Shown here one piece after another: positions 13,553 through 21,460 of a stretch of DNA of 33,553 nucleotides (its first letter is position 1; each line of letters starts with the position of its first letter). A program made the translations under genes and the position numbers. Source of the DNA: Halobacteriales archaeon (GTDB taxonomy: Archaea; Halobacteriota; Halobacteria; Halobacteriales; SKNY01); the NCBI GenBank assembly GCA_007118975.1, contig SKQO01000050.1, positions 1 to 33,553 on the forward strand, given 5' to 3'. The notes beneath the pieces were generated by a model. That model saw only the letters and a list, made by a program, of their open reading frames with translations. It searched no databases and was not told the DNA's origin.

Positions 13553-15490
13553 ATGGCAGAGACAGATCGGTATGATCTCGTCGTGCTTGGCGCGACACCT
13601 GGTGGCATTGCGAGCGCCGTCCGTGGTAACCGAGCGGGGCTAGAGAGCCTCCTTGTCACGTATCACGCGCATCTTGGCGGTATGACAGCCGGCGGTCTCA
13701 GCGTCACTGACACGACGCTGGAACCGACTCGTGCACGATCGCCGCTCCTTGACGAGTTCTTCGAACGTGTGCGAACGCACTATCGGGACACCTATGGCGC
13801 TGATTCATCCCAGTACGACCATTGTCAAGAGGGACTTCATTTTGAGCCGAAGGTCGCTGAAAGCATCTTTGAAGCCCTTATCGAAGAGGCTGGCGTCGAC
13901 GTCCACCGTGGGTACCACCCAGTCAGCGTAACCCGTTCGGGACGAAACCTCCAGGCAATATCGTTTGACTCGTTCGATGGGACGGACAACCTGGAGGTGC
14001 ACGGAGAGACTTTCATCGACGCGACCTATGAAGGAGACCTCGCGGCAGTCGCTGGCGTCCCCTATCGTGTCGGTCGAGAGGGCCGAGAGGAGTTCGGTGA
14101 ACAGTATGCCGGACGGCTGTTCTCGGAGAAAGGAACTCGGATTTTCCCGGGAAGCACGGGGACGGGCGACGACGCCGTCCAGGCCTACGATTATCGACTG
14201 TGTCTCTCCAAAGATCCTGCCAACCGCCGGCTGCCGGATCGTCCCAACAACTACGATCGCGAAGAATTCCTCCCGATCGTCGAAGACGGTCCCGAGGACG
14301 TTCCCGGCCACGGAGATTCATATAAAAACGAGGAAATCCCGTGTCACATCAAAAGCGAACTGGTCGTCCCGACACTGGAGGAAATCCAGGGCATGGGCCT
14401 CGAGTCGCTCTTGTTGCTCCGTGGCCCATTACCGAACGAGAAACGCGACCTCAACACGGCTGACCTCCCTGGTGAGGTCGACGACTACCCGGAAGCTAAC
14501 TGGGACCGTCGGGAGGAAATCGCGAAACGACATGAGGAGCACGTGCTCGGCCTCCTCTACTTCCTGCAGAACGATCCGACAGTTCCGGATGACCTGCAAG
14601 AGCAAGCCAGGCAATGGGGACTCCCGCAAGACGAGTTCGAGGACAACAACGGGTTCCCGTTTCCGTTGTATGTCCGGGAGGCACGACGAATCGAGGGCCG
14701 AACGACCTTCACCGAGCATGACGCTCGATTGGCCGAGGGGCTCCAGCGCGCGCCGATCAACCACGACAGTATTGCGATCGCCGAATACGCGATGGATTCT
14801 CACGACTGCCGCCCGGTCCGGCGCCAAGGCAGTCTCGCTGAGGGACACCATTTCTTGCCAGAGATCACCGTCCCGTCGCAGGTCCCGTATAACGCGTTAC
14901 TACCCGAGGAGGTCGACAACTTGCTCGTGCCCGTCCCATTGTCCGCGACGCACGTGGGCTTCGGGACGATCCGACTCGAACCGACATGGATGCAGATCGG
15001 CGAGGCCGCCGGGTACGCGGCTGCCCTAGCCGCGGAAACAGGGACATCGCCCGGGGATCTCCACGTGGGAGCCATTCAACGCCAACTCGTGGAAGATGGT
15101 GCCATGATTACATTCTTTGACGATGTGCACGTGGATAGTGAGACGCCCGGCGTCCCGGCCGCGCAGTTCCTTGGAACCAAGGGGTTCTTTCGCTCCTACG
15201 ATGCCCGGTTGGACGAGCCGCTTCGCACCAAAATTGCGGAACAGTGGGCCCAGCTGGCGGCAACAGTGCGGGCCGGGGACGGTGAACCAACCGAACACGC
15301 TCGCGGTCTTCCCGCGGAAGGAGGCGGCCGCCCGGTGACGGCTGGCGAGTTTGCCGAAACGCTCCAGGATGCGAGTGATCGGTACGACATCGATGCTGCT
15401 CTCGTTGATGCAGCATTCAGCGCGATTGATCCCGATGAACAGATTAATCGCGGGCTAGCGTGCACCGTGCTACACGATTACCTCTCCTAA
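13553..15490 (+). CDS. FAD-dependent oxidoreductase, FAD_oxidored family (PF12831-like)
   Basis: A 645-aa flavoprotein. The N-terminal dinucleotide fold reads YDLVVLGATPGGIASAVRGN (a GxTPGG variant of GxGxxG) and is followed by HLGGMTAGGLSVTDT, the signature of the FAD_oxidored family. FIDATYEGDLAAVAGVPYRV and, near the C-terminus, LEPTWMQIGEAAGYAAALAA complete the FAD-binding architecture. No signal peptide or membrane helix is seen, so it should be cytoplasmic. Characterised relatives are few; many sit in gene clusters for sugar-acid or polysaccharide breakdown, which fits the two sugar dehydrogenases nearby, though it is separated from them by ~1 kb and has its own promoter. The terminal ~100 residues form a small helical domain seen in some relatives. 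Substrate unknown. Confidence 0.85.
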   Translation: MAETDRYDLVVLGATPGGIASAVRGNRAGLESLLVTYHAHLGGMTAGGLSVTDTTLEPTRARSPLLDEFFERVRTHYRDTYGADSSQYDHCQEGLHFEPKVAESIFEALIEEAGVDVHRGYHPVSVTRSGRNLQAISFDSFDGTDNLEVHGETFIDATYEGDLAAVAGVPYRVGREGREEFGEQYAGRLFSEKGTRIFPGSTGTGDDAVQAYDYRLCLSKDPANRRLPDRPNNYDREEFLPIVEDGPEDVPGHGDSYKNEEIPCHIKSELVVPTLEEIQGMGLESLLLLRGPLPNEKRDLNTADLPGEVDDYPEANWDRREEIAKRHEEHVLGLLYFLQNDPTVPDDLQEQARQWGLPQDEFEDNNGFPFPLYVREARRIEGRTTFTEHDARLAEGLQRAPINHDSIAIAEYAMDSHDCRPVRRQGSLAEGHHFLPEITVPSQVPYNALLPEEVDNLLVPVPLSATHVGFGTIRLEPTWMQIGEAAGYAAALAAETGTSPGDLHVGAIQRQLVEDGAMITFFDDVHVDSETPGVPAAQFLGTKGFFRSYDARLDEPLRTKIAEQWAQLAATVRAGDGEPTEHARGLPAEGGGRPVTAGEFAETLQDASDRYDIDAALVDAAFSAIDPDEQINRGLACTVLHDYLS

Positions 15491-16111
15491 GGGATGAAAC
15501 TCTGACACTTGGTGGTAATTCGAATTCCGGAGACTGCGGACCCTATTGTGTTGTCCGAGTGATCCTGGCCCATTGTTCCCCGTCTGTTGAGTTTTCGTCA
15601 CTACTGCCCTCCATGTCCTTGAGTTACTCGGGATCCAATCGGGTCGTCGAAAGCCCTGCCACTTGCAGGTGCTCTGTCTCAAAATCTTGTTACGTTGCGC
15701 CAGCAAGCGTCCAGCTGGCACCATAAAGGACTCCGGGAAATTTAGTGACGTGATGATTGTATTAGAAAATTGATCTGATGTGTTCAGGGGCTGTATGCCA
15801 CGCACAGCGATTGACAGCTGCCAGATCAATCAATGCAATTGCCGGTATCATGATCCCCGAAAATGCCAATCCCTCGTTAGCGATTTGACTTCGGCACTTA
15901 CCCAATATACCTATGAAAGACTCCTACCCGAACAACCGCTCTCCGAGAAAATAATCCTTCGGGTGAACCGGCTCCTATCCAACCAATGTATGGAAGTAAC
16001 CGGGTGACTGCGTGGACTTCATCTTCTAAATCAATCGGCAAGCGGGAGGAGCGTGACTGCGGTAGCTGTCGTTGGTGCGGTGGGCGAACCGGCTCTTCTG
16101 CGTGAACCAGC
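15491..16111. other. Gap between the oxidoreductase and the IS110 transposase
   Basis: No gene is recognised. A plus-strand frame at 15780-16007 includes SDLTSALTQYTYERLLPEQP, which looks protein-like but has no start context. GGTGAACCGGCTCC near 15961 and GGCGAACCGGCTCT near 16081 are imperfect copies ~120 nt apart. The 3' end of the IS110 element should lie just before 16112, but I cannot define it. Confidence 0.35.
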
Positions 16112-17143
16112 CTATCCCGGGACGCCGGGCGAATCGTACACCTCCTTTCGCGTCAACATGTAGTAGATCGAGACCAGCATCTTTCGAGCGGTTGCGACGA
16201 TGGCAACCTGGTGATTCTTCTTGCGCTTCAACCGAGCGTAATACCTCGTGAGATACGGATCCTTCACCTGGTTGACTGCGACGTTGGCACATTGGACGAG
16301 GATCCACCGCAACGCGCTGTGTCCTTGCTTCGACATGCCGCCCTCATGTCGCTTCTCGCCTGACCCCCTCGTGACCGGATCCAATCCGGCATAACTGACT
16401 AGTTCCTCGGATCGGTCGAACCGATCGATCTCCCCGAAGATCAACACCGAGGAGAAGAAGCTGACACCAGGAATGGTCATCAGTCGTTGCGTTTCCTCCT
16501 CGGCCACCCCCGTCTCCTCGATCAGCCGCTCCAACTCGGTGATCCGTTCGTTGAGCGTGTCGATCACCGCGAGGAATGATTCCAGTAACGTCCGACCGAT
16601 TGGTGTGAGGTCGACCTCATGCGATTTTTCCCGATCACTGGGCGTGAACGGGTCCCAGTCGTAGGAGATTCCCTGGTTGTCCAGAACGGCATGGACTTCG
16701 TTCTTGAAATCCGTCCGTTTCTCGACCAGCCGCTTGCGACCATGTGCAAGCGTTCTGATTTCCCGGACATCCTTGGCCGGGACGTAACTTTCCGCGACCA
16801 TGTCCGCCCTGCACAGCTGCGCGAGGAGCTTTGCATCCAACCGGTCGTTCTTCACCTCGGCTGTTCCAATGGCCTTGGTCTGGCGCGGATCGTCCACCGC
16901 CACGTCGAGGTGCTGATCCCGCGTATCATAGATTACGAAGTAATTCCCGGTCGCTTCGAGCGTTGCCTTCGATCCTTCGTACGCCTCAGCCAGTTCGTCG
17001 AAGTGCTCATTCTTGAGACGCTGTTCCGCGACTAACTCGTCGCTCTCGTCCAACACCGCCACCTGCGAGTCATCCTTATGTACGTCGATTCCAAGGTAGT
17101 ATATGGCGGCCTCTGGAGTGGAAGTGCGTGGAGGGAGCCACAC
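16112..17143 (-). CDS. IS110-family transposase (bridge-RNA-guided recombinase), apparently intact
   Basis: A 343-aa DEDD recombinase. The N-terminal RuvC-like domain has YYLGIDVHKDDSQVAV (first Asp), LEATGNYF (Glu) and NDRLDAKLLAQLC (Asp). The C-terminal Tnp_20 domain has the helix-hairpin-helix MTIPGVSFFSSVLI, YAGLDPVTRGSGEKRHEGG and MSKQGHSALRWIL, whose Ser is the expected nucleophile. IS110 enzymes cut and join DNA guided by a structured RNA from the element's own non-coding end. The frame is unbroken. The start is unclear: the family usually begins immediately before YLGIDVHK, where this gene has ATA; the nearest conventional start is GTG 17143, adding 14 residues. The ~200 nt upstream is unusually rich in stem-loops. 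Confidence 0.92.
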   Translation of the reverse strand: MWLPPRTSTPEAAIYYLGIDVHKDDSQVAVLDESDELVAEQRLKNEHFDELAEAYEGSKATLEATGNYFVIYDTRDQHLDVAVDDPRQTKAIGTAEVKNDRLDAKLLAQLCRADMVAESYVPAKDVREIRTLAHGRKRLVEKRTDFKNEVHAVLDNQGISYDWDPFTPSDREKSHEVDLTPIGRTLLESFLAVIDTLNERITELERLIEETGVAEEETQRLMTIPGVSFFSSVLIFGEIDRFDRSEELVSYAGLDPVTRGSGEKRHEGGMSKQGHSALRWILVQCANVAVNQVKDPYLTRYYARLKRKKNHQVAIVATARKMLVSIYYMLTRKEVYDSPGVPG

Positions 17144-17149
17144 CTATGC

Positions 17150-17300
17150 GGATTGAGCGACCCTGACCTTCCAGGGTGGGTCGCTTTCCATGATGGAGCT
17201 TCCTTGAGCACCGCAGCCGATCACGCGTACGCGTTCGATGACGTCTATCTTGAGTCGGCCTTTGCCATCCCGTTCCTCCTCCACGCAGTACGGGATTAGC
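17150..17300 (-). ncRNA. Candidate IS110 bridge RNA region
   Basis: The non-coding stretch 5' of the IS110 gene has the size and place of bridge RNAs in the IS110 subgroup. Three stem-loops can be drawn. AGCGA-CCCTG-(6)-CAGGG-TGGG-TCGCT (17156-17185) is a two-part stem with a 4-nt bulge. ACGCGTACGCGT (17223-17234) is a perfect 12-nt palindrome. ATCCCGT-(16)-ACGGGAT (17267-17296) is a 7-bp stem with a large loop, the shape of a bridge-RNA binding loop. Guide segments cannot be assigned without the element's ends. It would be transcribed leftward with the transposase. Confidence 0.45.
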
Positions 17301-17360
17301 AGTCTTTCATACCATCACGCGCCTTGGATGCCCCAGGGTGGCCGTTGTCAGATGCTCTGA

Positions 17361-18049
17361 AGAGTCCTCATCGGATACCTCGAACAGGATGGCGATGACG
17401 TCGAACCCCACGAGTACGGAACGGTTCTCCGCGTCGAGAACTTTGCCGTCACCTCAACGGGTTGTTCTGATCCGGATCCGAACTCGATCACTGGCGTCGC
17501 GAATACGTAAACCGGAGTGCCGCACTGTAGCGATGCGAATCCAGCGGTGCTCACGAGGTGATGCAATCGGTCGGCTGGAAAATGACTGGTCGGTTCAATA
17601 TACTACTCCACAAGATTGCCATTAGCATCGTCGTGGAGTCCGAAACATGTGGCTGTTCACATATTGCGTTCGAAGGCCTGATGGAGATTCGCAAACGAAT
17701 GGGGGCAAAACGCTTGCATGCCTGGGCCTTCCGGCAGCTCTACGCCTTCGTCGAATACAAAGCAACAGAGCGTGGGATCCAGGTCGAGCAAGTCGATCCG
17801 GCGAAGACCTCCCAGCGGTGTTCCACGTGTGGGCACACAGATCCACGAAATCGACCGACACAGGATCGATTTCGTTGTCTTGTGTGTGGTTTTGAGAATC
17901 ACGCCGATTACAACCCAGCCAAGAACATCGCATTCGAACTCCTTCGGAACCAGAATGGGCCCGAGGGAGGCGCACCGGAAGGCGTTCGTGTGAACGGCGG
18001 GGCGATGAGCGCGAGTGGCGACGTTACCGGTCTCCCGAGATCGGGATAG
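17361..18049 (+). pseudogene. TnpB fossil (IS200/IS605, IS1341-type), RuvC-I motif lost
   Basis: The C-terminal two-thirds of a haloarchaeal TnpB. Family sequence starts with EPHEYGTVLRVENFAVTSTG in one frame, where homologues have GTVLGVDLGVENLAVTSTG; the GVDLG block with the catalytic Asp is missing. After a one-base frameshift near 17465 it continues SGSELDHWRREYVNRSAAL, an in-frame TAG, then MQSVGWKMTGRFNILLHKIA, HIAFEGLMEIRKRMGAKR, QVDPAKTSQRCSTCGH, FRCLVCGFENHADYNPAKNI. The RuvC-II Glu (AFEG), zinc ribbon (two CxxC) and RuvC-III Asp (HADYN) persist. The N-terminal wedge region is absent. With the RuvC-I Asp gone, no cleavage activity is expected. An open frame from ATG 17558 to the stop remains. 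Confidence 0.88.
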
Positions 18050-18069
18050 AGCGGGAGTCTATGCCGAAA

Positions 18070-18091
18070 GCCCACGAGTTTGCTCGTGGGC
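18070..18091 (+). repeat. Right-end hairpin of the IS1341-type element (omega-RNA 3' scaffold)
   Basis: GCCCACGAG-TTTG-CTCGTGGGC, a perfect 9-bp stem with a 4-nt loop, 20 nt after the TnpB stop. This is the hairpin found at the right end of haloarchaeal IS1341-type elements, where the TnpB guide RNA scaffold ends; the guide would be the bases that follow. Well preserved although the gene is dead. Confidence 0.75.
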
Positions 18092-18312
18092 TAGCTTACC
18101 TCCGCCTGAAGTGGCTCGACCATTTCCTCGTACATCGGCTCCGTTACCCAGCATGCCATTCTTCGAATCTCCTGGTCAGGCCGTCGGGTATTCTCGAATA
18201 AATGGCTTCCACGGGACTGAACCCCCACCAGCCGGCAGAGCCCGGTGAGGAATTCGGTGGCGTGTCTCTCCCCATCCGGTAAATGTCGACTTGTAATCCC
18301 TGTTGGCTGGTG
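18091..18312 (-). pseudogene. Unidentified coding remnant or non-ATG gene next to the IS right end
   Basis: A 73-residue open frame on the minus strand with strong coding character reads TSRHLPDGERHATEFLTGLC, RLVGVQSRGSHLFENTRRPD, then QEIRRMACWVTEPMYEEMVE and PLQAEVS. It is bounded upstream by TGA (18313-18315), and its TAG stop (18091-18093) overlaps the last base of the IS hairpin stem. No ATG precedes the conserved-looking part; a GTG lies inside. It looks like the 3' end of a gene cut by rearrangement. Family not recognised. Confidence 0.4.
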
Positions 18313-18841
18313 TCATGCGTTGGTTTGCCGTGCCCGCATTGTCGATGGAGGCGCCCTGATCGATAAACCCCGGGCCGGTACGAGATGACCAACAACACGG
18401 TCCTGGTCAAGACCAGTACGCTTCTGGAGACTGACCGGTTCGACGGGGTGCTGTTCGCAATCGCCGATACCCGCAACCGGCGGGAAGGTGCTGCTGCTTC
18501 GACCGACCAAGGGAACAGTCACATCGGCTGTAAGGAGATGCTTAACCGTTACCACCGGGGCGCCCCGTACAGTACAATCGGGGAACCACGCTGACTGTTC
18601 TGCCAGTAATGAGGGTGGACCTCCGGACGAGCGGTCGCTCGGCTTCTATTCCACGAACGTACAATCTCAACGTGCTGATAGCCTCCACACCCTCACTGGT
18701 CCGCCCCTTTAATCGACTCCGAATAGCCACAAGTCCCGATATATGAAAACTCGTTACCTATCTATCGTAATTTATCGTCGAGCGAACGGAGGGAAGCGTT
18801 ATACGCCAGCCGTGCAAATACTCTCCGTAAAGGGTTGTTTC
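18313..18841. other. Gap upstream of the second FilR1-type regulator
   Basis: No gene recognised. The last 130 nt are AT-richer and carry possible promoter elements for the regulator (TTATAC at 18799-18804; AAATA at 18816-18820). Confidence 0.35.
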
Positions 18842-19651
18842 ATGGGGACAAGGAGCACGGATTCGCCGCTTGACGACATCGCATATCTCGCGCGATCCGA
18901 ACATCGCACACCCACGCTAGTCGCCATCACCGTGCGCCCGAGAAGCCGGTCCGAACTGTGGGAACTCGCACAGGTATCATCCTCGACCATCCGTCGAACG
19001 CTCCGGGAGTTCGAGGATCGGCGCTGGATTCGCCGGAACGGGTACCAGTACGAGGCGACCGAGCTCGGTGCCTCCGTCGCGGAAGCAATGGCGGACCTGA
19101 TCGAGCGCATCGAGACGGAACAGCAGGTACGTGACGTCTGGGATAGCCTCCCGGGACGGGATGATGGATTCTCAATCGATCTCTGTGCCGGGGCCACGGT
19201 CACGGTAGCGGATAGTGACCGCCCGTATCGGCCTGTCGACCGTTTCTTATCCCTATTGAACGACACTGACCGCTTTCGCGCCGTGGGCTTCGAGGTGGCC
19301 ATTCTCGAACCGAGCAAGGAGGAACTCAGAGCACGCATTCTCGATGGCATGCAGGCAGAGATCGTTGCACCTCCACACCTTGCCGAATACATCCGCTCTC
19401 ATTGTCCGGGACTCATCGCAGAGACGCTCGAATCGGGGAACCTCACGCTCCGCCTGCACAACGACCTCCCCCATTACGGGCTCTGTCTCTTCGACGACCG
19501 CATTTCCATCCGCGGATACGATACTGACGCGGGAACCCTACGGGTCCTGCTCGACACCGATTCGGCGGCGGCCCGCGAGTGGGCCGAATCAACTTTCGAG
19601 AGTTATGAGCGTGAAACGCCGATCATACCACTCGAGACCACTGGCAACTAA
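18842..19651 (+). CDS. Winged-helix transcriptional regulator, FilR1-domain type (copy 2)
   Basis: A 269-aa regulator paralogous to the gene at 5772-6602. The winged helix occupies about residues 10-75 (SRSELWELAQVSSSTIRRTL, REFEDRRWIRRNGYQYEAT). The output domain repeats the family blocks RARILDGMQAEIVAPPHLAE, YGLCLFDDRISIRGY and LRVLLDTDSAAAREWAESTF. I chose ATG 18842 because the 33 in-frame residues before it are basic and rich in Tyr and Ile, unlike haloarchaeal protein. It precedes an OsmC-like gene and a methyltransferase on the same strand, so it probably regulates them; an inverted repeat lies in the gap. Confidence 0.87.
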   Translation: MGTRSTDSPLDDIAYLARSEHRTPTLVAITVRPRSRSELWELAQVSSSTIRRTLREFEDRRWIRRNGYQYEATELGASVAEAMADLIERIETEQQVRDVWDSLPGRDDGFSIDLCAGATVTVADSDRPYRPVDRFLSLLNDTDRFRAVGFEVAILEPSKEELRARILDGMQAEIVAPPHLAEYIRSHCPGLIAETLESGNLTLRLHNDLPHYGLCLFDDRISIRGYDTDAGTLRVLLDTDSAAAREWAESTFESYERETPIIPLETTGN

Positions 19652-19703
19652 CATTACTTTCTTTGATTCTTGACTGTACGCGACGTCGAACACTCCGGTC
19701 ACA

Positions 19704-19722
19704 CGTTGCCGCTTGTGCAACG
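19704..19722. promoter_or_regulatory. Inverted repeat between regulator and osmC-like gene
   Basis: CGTTGC-N7-GCAACG in the 165-nt gap. It resembles CGTT-N6-AACG in the promoter of the paralogous regulator (6612-6627) and may be the operator for these regulators. Inference from symmetry and shared half-sites only. Confidence 0.35.
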
Positions 19723-19816
19723 ACTGGGCGAGCGTCATGAGCTGCGTGATTTCCACTCGGTAGCTATGTGATCTTCCCACGCCTGTGTGCATCTGCCGCA
19801 AGGCAAAAGGTAACAC

Positions 19817-20416
19817 ATGACAGAAAACACGACCCACGGCGTCGATCGGAATGCGCTCCAGTCGTTCGCCGAGCACGCGGCGGATCACCCGGAGGAAGTG
19901 CAGTTCGGGCTGGGGGCGCGGGCGACGTACGAAGGTACCTGCGCACATAGTCTCGCGAAGATTGATAGTTACGAGCTCGGAGGCGAACCGATCGTCCGCC
20001 CCACGCGCGAGTACACGATCCCCTACGGCGGCTGGCAGGAAGTGCTCGACGCGGGCGGCTGGGTCGGCCCCACCGACCGCATGGAGCCCATCGAAGTGGC
20101 ACTTTCCGCGCTGGCCGCATGCATCAACGTCGGGATTACGATCAACGCGGTCGCGAACGGTATCGACCTCGATCACCTCCAGACGAACGTCTCAACCGAC
20201 TTCGACCCGGCAGTGCTGTTCAGCCTGGCCGACCTCAATCACGCCAATACCGTCTTCGAGAACCTCACCGCCGACGTCACCGTCACTGGTGACGACATCA
20301 ACAAGGATCTGGTAGACGAATGGGCACGGCGTGCTCCGGTGTACACCCTCTGTTCGTCCCCGCAGGACATCGAGCTGCGGATCGAAACGCCGGCCACGGT
20401 TCCGGCGGGGGACTGA
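19817..20416 (+). CDS. OsmC-family protein (thiol peroxidase-like)
   Basis: A 199-aa member of the OsmC/Ohr superfamily, whose two-Cys enzymes reduce organic hydroperoxides. The core helix reads DRMEPIEVALSALAACINVG with Cys ~101, and the second Cys (~178) is in APVYTLCSSPQDIEL; these are the positions of the peroxidatic and resolving cysteines. The N-terminal block before residue 70 is an extension also found in the truncated protein at 7259-7560. The stop is followed after 2 nt by the methyltransferase start, so the two genes are surely co-transcribed. The upstream gene is a FilR1-type regulator. Role in defence against reactive electrophiles or peroxides is likely; substrate unproven. Confidence 0.88.
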   Translation: MTENTTHGVDRNALQSFAEHAADHPEEVQFGLGARATYEGTCAHSLAKIDSYELGGEPIVRPTREYTIPYGGWQEVLDAGGWVGPTDRMEPIEVALSALAACINVGITINAVANGIDLDHLQTNVSTDFDPAVLFSLADLNHANTVFENLTADVTVTGDDINKDLVDEWARRAPVYTLCSSPQDIELRIETPATVPAGD

Positions 20417-20418
20417 CA

Positions 20419-21186
20419 ATGGCACAACTCGACGTCGATCGACTGGAACGACAGATCAAATCAGTCTACCGGGACGTCGCAGAAACGCCCGATGAGGAGT
20501 TCCACTTCCAGATGGGACGGCCCCTGGCCCTGAATCTTGGCTACGATCCCGACGACCTCCGCTACGTCCCCGAGGCGGCGATCGACTCGTTCGCGGGCGT
20601 CGGTTACCATTTCGATTTGGCCGATATCCAGCCCCGCCAGCACGTCCTCGACCTCGGGAGCGGGTCCGGGATGGACTCGTTCGTCGCCGCGCTCCACACC
20701 ACTGAAACCGGTAGGGTCACCGGCGTGGACATCACCACCGAACAACTCGAGAATGCACGAAAGCTCGCCAAAGAAGGGCTGTTCCACAACGTGACGTTCC
20801 GTCGGGGGTACATCGAGGATCTTCCCTTTGAGGACGACAGCTTCGACGTGGTCATCTCGAACGGCGTGATCAACCTCTCTGCGGACAAGGATGCCGTCTT
20901 CGCCGAGGCCAACCGGGTGTTGCGGGATGGCGGTCGGCTCGCGATCTCGGATATCATCAGCGAAGAGCAAATGCCGGAAAGCATCAAAAGTGACGCCGAC
21001 CTCTGGGCTGCTTGCATCGGTGGTGCCATGCAGATCGACCGGTACACCGAGCTGGTCGAACGCGCTGGCTTCGAGAACGTGGAGGTTCGGGAGAACACCC
21101 AGTACGAGTTCATCTCCGAATCGGCGGCGAACGCCTGTCAGAAGTACGGCGTCAAGAGCATTTCCCTCGGTGCCGACCGCGCGTGA
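20419..21186 (+). CDS. ArsM-like SAM methyltransferase lacking key arsenic-binding cysteines
   Basis: A 255-aa class I methyltransferase most like arsenite methyltransferases. SAM motif I is VLDLGSGSGMDSFVAA, with VTGVDITTEQLENARKLA and DVVISNGVINLSADKDAVF. In ArsM proteins three Cys bind As(III): one in SFAGCG, one in SNCVINL and one in WAxCxxGA. Here the first reads SFAGVG and the second SNGVINL, and only the third survives (LWAACIGGAM). Arsenite methylation is therefore doubtful; a different soft nucleophile or metabolite is more likely. It is 2 nt downstream of an OsmC-like gene, an arrangement suggesting joint action on a thiol-reactive compound. ATG 20419 gives a family-like N-terminus; the 33 preceding in-frame residues overlap osmC. 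Confidence 0.88.
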   Translation: MAQLDVDRLERQIKSVYRDVAETPDEEFHFQMGRPLALNLGYDPDDLRYVPEAAIDSFAGVGYHFDLADIQPRQHVLDLGSGSGMDSFVAALHTTETGRVTGVDITTEQLENARKLAKEGLFHNVTFRRGYIEDLPFEDDSFDVVISNGVINLSADKDAVFAEANRVLRDGGRLAISDIISEEQMPESIKSDADLWAACIGGAMQIDRYTELVERAGFENVEVRENTQYEFISESAANACQKYGVKSISLGADRA

Positions 21187-21460
21187 TCCGGTGGGCGAAG
21201 GGGCTTTCTTCGTTTGACCCGCACAGCTTCCGAACGCGTTATCCGACATGTAGACTTCCCGCAGTTGCTGTCCGCTACCGGCGACGCACCCTGCTGGCTG
21301 TCGCCAGGGCCGGCCCCAACCGCGTAGGAGTGACGTGTCCACCGTGACAACATCGGCTCGCGAGTAAAATTCGAGGGCGGCTGGACGCCCGGGACTCCCA
21401 GCTGTAACGATTTATCCCCGCCGGGGTATTCTCCGTGTGTTGTTTTGTTCGTTCTATCTC
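21187..21460. other. Convergent intergenic region
   Basis: Lies between the methyltransferase and the SHOCT-protein gene. No gene, tRNA or clear terminator seen. Confidence 0.35.

Larger units (their letters stand above)
16112..17300 (-). mobile_element. IS110-family insertion sequence (ends not defined)
   Basis: Covers the transposase gene and the structured non-coding stretch before it. IS110 elements have no terminal inverted repeats and make little or no target duplication, so the exact ends need a comparison with an empty site. It abuts a TnpB fossil that starts at about 17361. Confidence 0.75.

Noticed and set aside
13965-15029. 354-codon frame overlapping the FAD oxidoreductase on the same strand
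   Set aside because: Ser/Arg/Thr-rich translation typical of an out-of-frame reading; the overlapping frame has a complete flavoprotein.
17558-18049. Possible short functional TnpB-like protein from ATG 17558
   Set aside because: It lacks the N-terminal half and the RuvC-I Asp, and upstream family sequence continues in the same frame through a stop, so it is best read as the end of a broken tnpB.
20461-21342. 293-codon frame antisense to the ArsM-like methyltransferase
   Set aside because: Explained by codon bias of the sense gene; no domain.
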